Assembly (NCBI GenBank): GCA_014654035.1
Contig: JACWDQ010000006.1
Coordinates: 1 to 64,000, forward strand
DNA length: 64,000 nt
Direction of reading: 5' to 3'
Source: Pelagibacterales bacterium SAG-MED19
Lineage (GTDB): Bacteria > Pseudomonadota > Alphaproteobacteria > Pelagibacterales > Pelagibacteraceae
In this document: positions 1 to 8,054 of the stretch, piece by piece
How positions within the stretch are numbered: the first letter of the stretch is position 1
How the letters are laid out: the number at the start of each line of letters is the position of its first letter
Made by a program: the position numbers and the translations under genes
Notes under the pieces: generated by a model
The model's database searches: none
The model's input: the letters and a program-made list of their open reading frames with translations, nothing else
Told to the model about the DNA's origin: nothing

Positions 1-252
1 CCTTATAACAACATTAAAAAAATGGATTACCCAAATATGTTAATTACTACAAGCCTAAGTGATAATAGGGTATTATTTGATGAGCCTGCAAAATTTACTG
101 CAAAACTAAGAGATTATAAAACTGATAATAATTTACTTCTGCTAAAAACTGAAATGAATGCTGGTCATGGAGGGAAATCAGGTAGAGATGGAGCAATAGA
201 GGAAATTGCATTTGATTATGCATTTGCATTAAAAATTTCTAATAAAATTTAA
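1..252 (+). CDS. ptrB: Prolyl oligopeptidase family protein (protease II / oligopeptidase B-like), C-terminal fragment; 5' end lies outside window
   Basis: Frame is open from base 1 (PYNNIKKMDYPNMLITTSLSDNRVLFDEPAKFTAKLR...NAGHGGKSGR); typical C-terminal catalytic His region of S9 peptidases. Confidence 0.8.
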   Translation, partial: PYNNIKKMDYPNMLITTSLSDNRVLFDEPAKFTAKLRDYKTDNNLLLLKTEMNAGHGGKSGRDGAIEEIAFDYAFALKISNKI

Positions 253-262
253 CTTTTTCAAC

Positions 263-291
263 CTTGAAATAAAAGAATTAATTACTAAATA
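263..291 (+). promoter_or_regulatory. Candidate heat-shock (RpoH/sigma32-like) promoter upstream of hsp20
   Basis: CTTGAA (263-268), 17-nt spacer, TAAATA (286-291); located upstream of a small heat-shock gene. Confidence 0.45.
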
Positions 292-297
292 AACTTT

Positions 298-355
298 GTA
301 AGTCGCCTAATGGGGCTTACATAAATAAACTTGCTTAAAAAAAAAGGAGGATATT
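298..355 (+). ncRNA. Candidate ROSE-like RNA thermometer in hsp20 5' UTR
   Basis: Hairpin GTAAG...CTTAC (298-320) followed by CTTGCTT (330-336) that can pair with AAGGAG (344-349) of the Shine-Dalgarno, leaving the G of UUGCU unpaired or G-G opposed as in ROSE elements. Confidence 0.45.
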
Positions 356-802
356 ATGACAAGTAAGGATCTATCTATCTTTAACTCACTAAGACCGTTT
401 TCAATTGGATTTGACGATATGTTTGACCAATTTGAAAATATGTTGGGAAATGGTGCTTTGACGATGCAGTCAAATTACCCACCATATAACATCAGAAAAA
501 CTGGGAAAGATAACTATGCTATAGAAGTTGCTTTGGCTGGTTTTAATAAAAATGATGTTGAAGTTGAGTTCGAAGAGAATTTATTAACTGTTAGAACAAA
601 GCAGATTAATAAATCTGAAGAAAATAATGCAGATGGAGAAATAATTCATAAGGGAATTTCTCAAAGACAATTTGCAAGATCATTTACCATTGCTGATGAT
701 GTTAAAGTTAATGGTGCTGAATTAAAAGATGGTCTTTTAACAATTTCTTGTGAAAGAATTATGCCAGAGCATAAAAAGAAAAAACTTATTGAAATCAAAT
801 AA
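356..802 (+). CDS. ibpA: Small heat-shock protein, Hsp20/alpha-crystallin family (IbpA-like)
   Basis: 148 aa; NYPPYNIRKTGKDNYAIEVALAGFNKNDVEVEFEENLLTVRTK...ISQRQFARSFTIADDVKVNGAELKDGLLTI matches IbpA/Hsp20 family. Confidence 0.93.
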   Translation: MTSKDLSIFNSLRPFSIGFDDMFDQFENMLGNGALTMQSNYPPYNIRKTGKDNYAIEVALAGFNKNDVEVEFEENLLTVRTKQINKSEENNADGEIIHKGISQRQFARSFTIADDVKVNGAELKDGLLTISCERIMPEHKKKKLIEIK

Positions 803-812
803 GTAAGCCTTG

Positions 813-838
813 CTTGCGGGGAATAAAATCTCCGCAAG
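813..838. terminator. Bidirectional hairpin terminator between convergent genes
   Basis: CTTGCGGGGA-ATAAAA... /TCTCCGCAAG inverted repeat (10 bp, one G-T) between hsp20 stop and the convergent lipoprotein stop. Confidence 0.65.
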
Positions 839-842
839 TTCA

Positions 843-1148
843 CTAGAAACACCCATTAGATATAAATCCAACAACAATAGAATTAGAATCTATCTCAAAT
901 CTTCTCTCACATGGAATTCCATATTTTTTGGTATTATAAACAAACACTAAATTACCCTTATCATTTTTAAAATCTTCGTCTGGTTTTCCCATTTCTATTT
1001 GTAAATTATTTAAGGAATTTCCTATAAATTTAGTGAGTTTTTGATTTTCTTTTTCAACTATTATGTTTGTCTTTTCTTTAATTGTTTTACAACCTGACAA
1101 TAAAATCATTATTAAAAAGCTCAGAAAAATAAATTTGTACTTTTGCAT
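843..1148 (-). CDS. Small putative lipoprotein (SmpA/OmlA-like C-terminus)
   Basis: Signal peptide with lipobox LLSGC; 101 aa; NNLQIEMGKPDEDFKNDKGNLVFVYN motif. Confidence 0.6.
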   Translation of the reverse strand: MQKYKFIFLSFLIMILLSGCKTIKEKTNIIVEKENQKLTKFIGNSLNNLQIEMGKPDEDFKNDKGNLVFVYNTKKYGIPCERRFEIDSNSIVVGFISNGCF

Positions 1149-1274
1149 AAATTAATATTTACAAATCAATTATGGCACAAATATAAACTTGTGAGTTGAA
1201 AAATGTGAATAAAGGCTAGTTTTAAAGGGTAATTTTAAAAAGAATCAAATATCTATCATTCATTAGGAGGACAA

Positions 1275-2585
1275 ATGCTTGAAAATTATTTCAATTATAA
1301 AAAACACAAAACAGATTTTAAAACAGAAGTGATAGCAGGGACTACTACGTTCTTAACTATGGCTTATATAATGTTTTTAAATCCATTTATTTTATCTGGG
1401 GAATTTGCCGGACCTGATAAAGGTTTCTTTGATTTCGGTGCAGTATATACGGCAACTATTTTAGCTACAGCATTAGCTTGTTTCATTATGGCTTTTTACG
1501 GAAAAACATGGCCAATAGGACTCGCGCCTGGTATGGGTATAAATGCTTTTGTAGCTTTCGGGGTCTGTGCTGGAATGGGATACACACCTCAAGAGGCTTT
1601 AGGTGCTGTATTAGTTGCTGGTGTATTATTTTTAATAATATCTTTAACACCAATAAGAGCTTGGCTAATAAATTCAATTCCAAAAAGTTTAAAATTAGGA
1701 ATTGGAGCAGGAATAGGTTTATTTTTGGCGATTATTGGTCTTCAAATAATGGAAGTTGTTGTTGATAATCCAGTTACGTTAGTTCAGCTAGGTAACTTAG
1801 GTGATCCATTAGTTTTATTGGGTTGTGCAACTTTTATAGCAATAATAGTTTTGGACAAAATGAATGTTAAAGGTAACATTATTATAGGTATTCTAGTATT
1901 CAGTATTATTGCTTGGGCAACAGGTCTTGCAAAATTTAATGGAATTGCAAGTTCACCACCGCCAATGACTTATCTATTTGAATTTGATTTATCAGCAGCA
2001 ATGACAGCAGGTATGTCTACTGTCATATTTACTTTATTATTTATTGACTTCTTTGATACTGCTGGGACTTTAACTTCTGTAGCAAATGTTGCAGGAAAAA
2101 TTGGAAAAGATGGGAAAGTTCAAGATATTAATAAAGCTATGTTGTCTGACAGTGTAAGTACTGTTGCTGGTGCAATGATGGGAACTACAACGGTTACAAG
2201 TTATGTAGAATCTGGTGCTGGAGTAAAAGCTGGTGGAAAAACTGGAATGACTTCTCTAGTAATTGGAATATTGTTTCTTGCATGTATATTTTTTGCTCCT
2301 TTAGCGACTAGTCTGCCTAAGCAAATAGATGGTGCAGCTTTATTGTTTGTTTCTGTTTTATTTATAAGAAACATTACAGATATAGAGTGGAACGATATTT
2401 CTGAGTCTGCTCCTGCTATTTTGGCGATGATTGCAATGCCTTTAACATACAGCATTAGTAATGGTATTGCTTTAGCGTTTGTATCATATGCTTTAATCAA
2501 AATATTTACTGGAAAATTTTCAAGTACTTCACCGGCAATATGGGTTATTGCTGTATTAAGTGTAGTAAGTTTTGCAGTTGCTTAA
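1275..2585 (+). CDS. NCS2 family nucleobase permease (guanine/hypoxanthine, AzgA/PbuG-like)
   Basis: 436 aa; TTFLTMAYIMFLNPFIL, APGMGINAFVAF, SGAGVKAGGKTGMTSL motifs; SD aggagg upstream. Confidence 0.92.
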   Translation: MLENYFNYKKHKTDFKTEVIAGTTTFLTMAYIMFLNPFILSGEFAGPDKGFFDFGAVYTATILATALACFIMAFYGKTWPIGLAPGMGINAFVAFGVCAGMGYTPQEALGAVLVAGVLFLIISLTPIRAWLINSIPKSLKLGIGAGIGLFLAIIGLQIMEVVVDNPVTLVQLGNLGDPLVLLGCATFIAIIVLDKMNVKGNIIIGILVFSIIAWATGLAKFNGIASSPPPMTYLFEFDLSAAMTAGMSTVIFTLLFIDFFDTAGTLTSVANVAGKIGKDGKVQDINKAMLSDSVSTVAGAMMGTTTVTSYVESGAGVKAGGKTGMTSLVIGILFLACIFFAPLATSLPKQIDGAALLFVSVLFIRNITDIEWNDISESAPAILAMIAMPLTYSISNGIALAFVSYALIKIFTGKFSSTSPAIWVIAVLSVVSFAVA

Positions 2586-2600
2586 ATAAAAGATTTAGTG

Positions 2601-2623
2601 GGGCCAGTATTTTTAGCTGGCCC
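2601..2623. terminator. Strong bidirectional terminator hairpin
   Basis: GGGCCAG-TATTTTTAG-CTGGCCC perfect 7-bp GC-rich stem between convergent genes, followed by T-rich tract; overlaps the downstream minus-strand stop codon. Confidence 0.8.
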
Positions 2624-3159
2624 TATTTATTTTTTTCAACTATTTTCTCAATAGATAATTCTTCATAATGCTCTGTAGGTTGTACTATCCAAGGATCTGA
2701 ATCTAATCTAACAGGACAAAAATCTGGTTCAAACTTTGATGATTTCTTTTTCCACAAACAGGCAGTTTTAACTTCTTTAATATAATTTTTTGTTGGCCCA
2801 TAATTTTTTAACCATTCAATACTTTTATTAAGTGTTAATCCAGTATCTGAAAGATCATCAATTAAGAGAACTTTGTTAAAATCTTTATCGTTGGCAAGTG
2901 AACTTATTTCTCTAGCAAACATCAGTTGACCTTGTTGGTCTTCTATGTTTTTTCCAGAATAACTTTGAATAACAATATAAGCTATCGGGAGTTTTAGTAT
3001 TCTTGAGAGAATATCAATTATTGGTGCTGCGCCTCTCATAATTCCAATAAGGACTGTTGGCTTGTAATTATTATGAATTTGAATAGCTAATTTTTCAACA
3101 ATTTTAGTATATTCTTCAAAAGTTATAATTAATTTATCTGCCATGGATTTTTTTATCAT
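2623..3159 (-). CDS. Purine (xanthine/guanine/hypoxanthine) phosphoribosyltransferase family protein; start may be internal Met at 3144
   Basis: PRTase motif VLLIDDLSDTGLTL; 178 aa; convergent with nucleobase permease. Confidence 0.85.
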   Translation of the reverse strand: MIKKSMADKLIITFEEYTKIVEKLAIQIHNNYKPTVLIGIMRGAAPIIDILSRILKLPIAYIVIQSYSGKNIEDQQGQLMFAREISSLANDKDFNKVLLIDDLSDTGLTLNKSIEWLKNYGPTKNYIKEVKTACLWKKKSSKFEPDFCPVRLDSDPWIVQPTEHYEELSIEKIVEKNK

Positions 3160-3192
3160 ATAAAAAAAATTAAAAAAGACTAAAAAGTAATT

Positions 3193-4083
3193 ATGAAAAT
3201 TTTTGATTGTTTTATGTATTTTGATGAAGAGATTGTTTTAGACTTAAGGCTAAATGTTCTCAATGATTATGTAGACTATTTTGTTATAGTAGAAAGCACC
3301 TTCACTCATAGAGGAGATACAAGAAAATTAAAATTTAATCATGAAAAGTTTAAAAAATTTGAAAAGAAAATAGTCTATCTTGTTTATGATGAATATCCTT
3401 CAAATATTGAAGAAGCATTAAATGACGACAATCATGACGAAAAATCAAGAAAATATATTTTAAATGCTGCTTACAGAGAAAATGGTCAAAGAGATTTTAT
3501 AATTAATGGATTACAAAATGCAAATGATGAAGATCTTATTTTGGTTTCTGATGTTGATGAAATTCCCAATTTAGAAAATCTTGATAAAAAAAATATAAAT
3601 AACAAGATAATTCTTTTTAAGCAAAAAATGTTTTATTATAAATTTAATCTTAAATTACCAGGGTTGATTTGGACAGGTACAAAAGCATGCAAAAAGAAAG
3701 TATTACTATCCCCACAATGGCTAAGAAATATAAAAGATAAAAAGTATCCCTTCTATCGATTAGACACAATCTTCTCAAAAAAGAAATATATAAATATAGA
3801 ATTTATAGATGATGGTGGTTGGCATTTTTCAAATATTAAAACTGCTGCAGAAATTCAGCATAAACTTAAATCATATCTTCATCATAGGGAGTTTGATGAA
3901 AATCCAATGACTGAAAATGAAATAAATAAAATAATAAAAAATAAACAAGCAATTTATGATTTAAAAGTTGATAAAAGAAATAACAAAATTGGAGATGGTA
4001 GCAAACTTGAAAATTATTCTTTAGACAAATTACCTAAATTTTTGCAAAATAATATTGAAAAATTTAAGGATTGGATTGATTAA
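3193..4083 (+). CDS. Glycosyltransferase family 17-like protein
   Basis: MKIFDCFMYFDEEIVLDLRLNVLNDYVDYFVIVESTFTHRG, LVSDVDEIPN, GGWHFS motifs typical of GT17. Confidence 0.85.
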   Translation: MKIFDCFMYFDEEIVLDLRLNVLNDYVDYFVIVESTFTHRGDTRKLKFNHEKFKKFEKKIVYLVYDEYPSNIEEALNDDNHDEKSRKYILNAAYRENGQRDFIINGLQNANDEDLILVSDVDEIPNLENLDKKNINNKIILFKQKMFYYKFNLKLPGLIWTGTKACKKKVLLSPQWLRNIKDKKYPFYRLDTIFSKKKYINIEFIDDGGWHFSNIKTAAEIQHKLKSYLHHREFDENPMTENEINKIIKNKQAIYDLKVDKRNNKIGDGSKLENYSLDKLPKFLQNNIEKFKDWID

Positions 4084-4374
4084 ATGAAAAAAGGTTACAT
4101 CGTTTGCGTTTATGAAAATATTTCTGATGAAGAAGCACTAAAAAATTATGCTTTAAAAGCGAGAGAAGCAGTTAATAAATATAATGGTAAATTTTTAGTT
4201 AGAGGAAATAATAATATTGTAACTGAGGGTAAAAATTTTGTAAGAACAGTTGTGATAGAATTTTCTTCTTTTGAAATAGCAAAAAAATTTTTTCATTCAT
4301 CAGAATATCAGTTAGCACATGAATTATTAAAAGATACTGTTATAAGAAATCATCAAATAATTGAGGGAAATTAG
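4084..4374 (+). CDS. DUF1330 family protein
   Basis: 96 aa; KKGYIVCVYENISDEEALKNYALKAREAVNKYNGKFLVRG...VVIEFSSFEIAKKFFHSSEYQ. Confidence 0.85.
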   Translation: MKKGYIVCVYENISDEEALKNYALKAREAVNKYNGKFLVRGNNNIVTEGKNFVRTVVIEFSSFEIAKKFFHSSEYQLAHELLKDTVIRNHQIIEGN

Positions 4375-5006
4375 TATTGAATTGGTTCTGGATCAATACT
4401 TCTCCAAAGATACCATGTAGCAACTGAGCAATAAGGAGAAAATCTTTTTTTTAAAAGATTCACAAAACTATCCGGTGGCAAATATTTTTTTTTATAATTT
4501 TTGGAAATAGCTCTTAATAATCCTATATCCTGGACTGGCCAAATATTTGATCTATTATAAGTAAATAACAAAATCATTTCAGCTGACCACCTTCCTATTT
4601 GTTTCAAACTAGATAAATAAATTATTGCCTCTTCATCGCTCATTTTATTAATTAATTTTGGATTAAAAGATTTGTCCAATATTTGTTTTGATAAATTCTT
4701 AATTCCTGAAATTTTTTGCCTACTTAGTCCACAACTTCTTAATTGTAAAGTTGATAATTTTGATACGACTTTAGCATTGATTTTATTACCACATCTTAAT
4801 TTAAATTTTGAAAAAACAGAATTAGCTGCAGCAACACTAATTTGTTGACCTATAATACTTTTACATAGTGAAAAAAAAATATCCTTTCTAGATGTAAGGA
4901 TTACTTCAGATGGACTTTTATAATTTTTAATAAGATTAGAAATCGTCTTATCCTTTTTAGATAAATATCTTTTTGCTTTTTTCCAATATTTTGGAACTCT
5001 AGTCAT
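4371..5006 (-). CDS. alkA: DNA-3-methyladenine glycosylase II, HhH-GPD family
   Basis: HhH-GPD motif LSSLKQIGRWSAEMILLF and downstream VQDIGLLRAI; 211 aa. Confidence 0.82.
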   Translation of the reverse strand: MTRVPKYWKKAKRYLSKKDKTISNLIKNYKSPSEVILTSRKDIFFSLCKSIIGQQISVAAANSVFSKFKLRCGNKINAKVVSKLSTLQLRSCGLSRQKISGIKNLSKQILDKSFNPKLINKMSDEEAIIYLSSLKQIGRWSAEMILLFTYNRSNIWPVQDIGLLRAISKNYKKKYLPPDSFVNLLKKRFSPYCSVATWYLWRSIDPEPIQY

Positions 5007-5883
5007 TTACTGTTTTAGAGGTAATTATTTTTTTATTATAAATCTCTCTTCTGAAAATTATTAAAGTTGATATAATTACTAAAAAAGCTCCAATTAATGT
5101 TTTTATTGTAGGTATCTCGCCCCAAATAAAATAACCAAATATAATAGCAAAAACTAAAGCTAAATATTTCAATGGAGTCACGAGTGAAACTTCAGAAAAT
5201 TTATAAGATTGGCTCAGCCACAAATTTGCTACTCCACCAAAAATACCAATTAAAGTTAATAAAACCAAATGATTAAAACTTGGCATTACCCATCCACTTG
5301 GAATTGTTAAAAAACTTAGGAGTGTTATTGACAATGAAAAATAAAAAGAAATTAACCAAACTGGCTCTGTAGTTGACAGTTGTCTAATTGTAATTGCTAC
5401 ATAAGAAAGTCCTAAACAAAATATAATTGGAAAAATATAATAAATATTAAGTTCACTAATTCCAGGTTCAGTAATGACAAGAATGCCGATAAATCCAATA
5501 AGCACAGCTAGCCATCTAAAAATACCAACTTTTTCACTTAATAAAAAAATTGAAAAAATAGTTGTAAATATTGGTGCTGCGAAAGATATACTTACGACAG
5601 TTGCTAAAGGCAATTCTCTTAATGCAATAAATATTGCTACGAGTGCGATTAAACCTGATAGACATCTAAGTAGATGTAAACCAGGTCTTTTGGTTTGGTA
5701 AAAATTATGAAGTCTCTCTCTTGGAATTACAAAAAAATAAAAAACAATGCCAAAAAATCCTCTAAAAAATAAGACTTGTCCTATTGGATAATCCACAGAC
5801 CATTTTACAAGGATATCCATAAGAGAAAATGCACAAATAGACATAAACATGTACAAAAATCCTAATTGATTTTTACTAAGCAT
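4999..5883 (-). CDS. EamA/DMT family transporter
   Basis: 10-TM hydrophobic protein with two EamA repeats (RGFFGIVFYFFVIPRE; PLKYLALVFAIIFGYFIWGE). Confidence 0.85.
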   Translation of the reverse strand: MLSKNQLGFLYMFMSICAFSLMDILVKWSVDYPIGQVLFFRGFFGIVFYFFVIPRERLHNFYQTKRPGLHLLRCLSGLIALVAIFIALRELPLATVVSISFAAPIFTTIFSIFLLSEKVGIFRWLAVLIGFIGILVITEPGISELNIYYIFPIIFCLGLSYVAITIRQLSTTEPVWLISFYFSLSITLLSFLTIPSGWVMPSFNHLVLLTLIGIFGGVANLWLSQSYKFSEVSLVTPLKYLALVFAIIFGYFIWGEIPTIKTLIGAFLVIISTLIIFRREIYNKKIITSKTVND

Positions 5884-5918
5884 ATGAATAATTTGTAAAT
5901 TAATTTAAATCATAATCA

Positions 5919-6362
5919 ATGGAAATAGCAGTTTTAGCACTTGGATGTTTTTGGGGGCCAGAAATTAAATTTAGTAAAATAAATGGTATAATTAAAACAG
6001 AGGTTGGATATTGTGGTGGTAATAGTGCTTCCACAACCTATAAAGAAGTATGCACTGGTAATACTAATCATGCTGAAGTTGTAAAATTAGATTTTGATGA
6101 AAAAATTATATCTTATGAAAAAATTCTAAGAACTTTCTTTCAAATTCATGACCCAACTACCTTAAACTCTCAAGGACCAGACTTTGGAACTCAATACAGA
6201 AGTGAAATATTTTACCTCAACAATAACCAAAAAAAAATTGCTGAAAAAGTATTAAGAGATATTAATGAGAGATTATCAGGCAAGGTTGTTACTAAAATAT
6301 CACTATTAAAAAATTACTGCCCTGCTGAGGAATATCACCAAAAATATTTAGAAAAGAGATAA
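5919..6362 (+). CDS. msrA: Peptide-methionine (S)-S-oxide reductase
   Basis: ALGCFWGPE, TEVGYCGG, NHAEVVKLDFD, FFQIHDPTTLNSQGPDFGTQYRS. Confidence 0.95.
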   Translation: MEIAVLALGCFWGPEIKFSKINGIIKTEVGYCGGNSASTTYKEVCTGNTNHAEVVKLDFDEKIISYEKILRTFFQIHDPTTLNSQGPDFGTQYRSEIFYLNNNQKKIAEKVLRDINERLSGKVVTKISLLKNYCPAEEYHQKYLEKR

Positions 6363-7178
6363 ATGTCATTAGTTCAAACTGAATGGTTAGAAAAAAATAT
6401 TAATTCTGTAAAAATTTTAGATTGTTCTTGGCATATGCCACAAACTAAAAGAAGTGGATTAGAAGAATATAATAATCAACATATTCCAAATTCTATTTTT
6501 TTTGACTTAGATGAAAATTCTAAAAAAAAAATTGATTTACCTCATATGCTAGTTGATCAAAATGAATGGGATAAAATAGTATCAAAAATGGGAATAAAAA
6601 ATGAGGATGAAATAGTCATCTATGATAATTCAGATGTAGTCAGCTCATGTCGATGCTGGTTTAATTTTATTTATTTTGGTCATAATCCTAGATTGATTCA
6701 TGTTTTAAATGGTGGACTTAAAAAATGGATTAAAGAAAATAAAAAAATTACAAATGAAATTAAAGATATCAAAATATCTGGTTACAAAAGTTTTGAACAA
6801 AAGAAACTTGTAAAAAATAAAGAACAAATTGATCTTAATATTAAGGAAAAAAATTTTAAAGTGATAGATGCTAGAAGCAAAGATAGATTTGATGGAGAAG
6901 TCCCAGAACCTAGAAAAGGTTTAAGAAGTGGGAATATAAAAAATTCTTTTTGTATACCTTTTAATAATTGTTTAAATGAAGATAAAACATTTAAAAGCAA
7001 AGAGGATCTTAAGCTTGTATTTAAAAATTGTTTAAAAGATACGAATGAAAAAGATATGGTTTTTTCATGTGGTTCTGGGGTTACCGCGTGTGTTTTGGCA
7101 CTAGCTTATTCTTTAATTAATGATAAATATCTTCCTTGTATTTATGATGGCTCTTGGGCTGAATACGGAATAATTTGA
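6363..7178 (+). CDS. sseA: 3-mercaptopyruvate/thiosulfate sulfurtransferase (tandem rhodanese)
   Basis: Two rhodanese domains; catalytic CGSGVTACVLALA; RSGNIKNSFCIPF. Confidence 0.9.
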   Translation: MSLVQTEWLEKNINSVKILDCSWHMPQTKRSGLEEYNNQHIPNSIFFDLDENSKKKIDLPHMLVDQNEWDKIVSKMGIKNEDEIVIYDNSDVVSSCRCWFNFIYFGHNPRLIHVLNGGLKKWIKENKKITNEIKDIKISGYKSFEQKKLVKNKEQIDLNIKEKNFKVIDARSKDRFDGEVPEPRKGLRSGNIKNSFCIPFNNCLNEDKTFKSKEDLKLVFKNCLKDTNEKDMVFSCGSGVTACVLALAYSLINDKYLPCIYDGSWAEYGII

Positions 7179-7184
7179 TAAAAT

Positions 7185-8054
7185 ATGAAAAGATCTACAA
7201 AAACTATTTCTATAATATTGGTGTTTTTTCTAATCATAGCAATTGTGATTATTGGAAGAACAATGATTGGAAATCATTTTAAAAAAAAATTTAGTAAAAG
7301 ACCACCCCCAGGGATAATAGTAACGGAAGTGGTTAAAAAAGAATTTTCAGAAAAAATTGAAACTTTTGGAACAGCAATTTCAAAAAAATCTAAAACATTT
7401 AAGATAAAAAAAGATGATCTATTTGAGGATCTAAAATTAAAAAATTTTGTAAAAAAAGGAGAAGTTTTAATTAAATTAAAAAGTGGAAATATACTTGCTC
7501 CATTTAGTGGAGTACTAGGATATACGGGTCTTACTGAAGATATACTTGTATCAAATAATATAATCATAATTACACTTGATGATAATTCCACTATTTATTC
7601 TGATATCAAAATTCCTGAAAATTATTCTGCATTTATAAAAAAAGGTCTGCCAGTGGAAGTTAAAATAGCCAGCTATAAAGATAAAATATTTGAAGGTGAA
7701 GTAGACTTTGTTTCAAGTAGAATTAATGCTGATACTAGAAGTTTATTATCTAGAATAAAAGTAAAAAACAAAGACTTAGAGTTAATTTCAGGATCATTGT
7801 TAGAAGTTGGAGTTAAATTTAATTTAAGAAACTCTTTAAGTGTTCCAGACACAAGCGTTATGATTGAGGGAGACAAGTCTTATGTTTATAAAATTAATAA
7901 AGAGAATATTGCTAATAAAACTGAAATAAAGACAGGTATAAGAACTGATAAAAGCATAGAAATAATTTCGGGCTTAACTGAAGGTGACATTATTGTAGCC
8001 GAAGGATTAAAAAAAGTTAGACCACGTGGAACAATAAAACCTATCAACAAATAA
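7185..8054 (+). CDS. RND efflux periplasmic adaptor (membrane fusion) protein
   Basis: N-terminal TM, lipoyl-like hairpin region, APFSGVLG and ISGLTEGDIIVAEGLKKVRPG-type C-terminus; adjacent to RND pump. Confidence 0.88.
   Translation: MKRSTKTISIILVFFLIIAIVIIGRTMIGNHFKKKFSKRPPPGIIVTEVVKKEFSEKIETFGTAISKKSKTFKIKKDDLFEDLKLKNFVKKGEVLIKLKSGNILAPFSGVLGYTGLTEDILVSNNIIIITLDDNSTIYSDIKIPENYSAFIKKGLPVEVKIASYKDKIFEGEVDFVSSRINADTRSLLSRIKVKNKDLELISGSLLEVGVKFNLRNSLSVPDTSVMIEGDKSYVYKINKENIANKTEIKTGIRTDKSIEIISGLTEGDIIVAEGLKKVRPRGTIKPINK

Noticed and set aside
661-852. Minus-strand ORF (63 aa) antisense to hsp20, and many similar ORFs opposite strong genes (1478-1765, 1486-1683, 2201-2500, 7274-7591, 8237-8467, 15396-15938, 27298-27672, 45310-45603, 51479-51772, 57494-57877, 59221-59403 and others)
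   Set aside because: They lie inside confidently identified genes on the other strand or frame, lack family motifs, and look like shadow ORFs.
1149-1274. Possible purine riboswitch upstream of the nucleobase permease
   Set aside because: The conserved purine-riboswitch core and P1-P3 architecture are not visible; only a good SD (aggagg) is.
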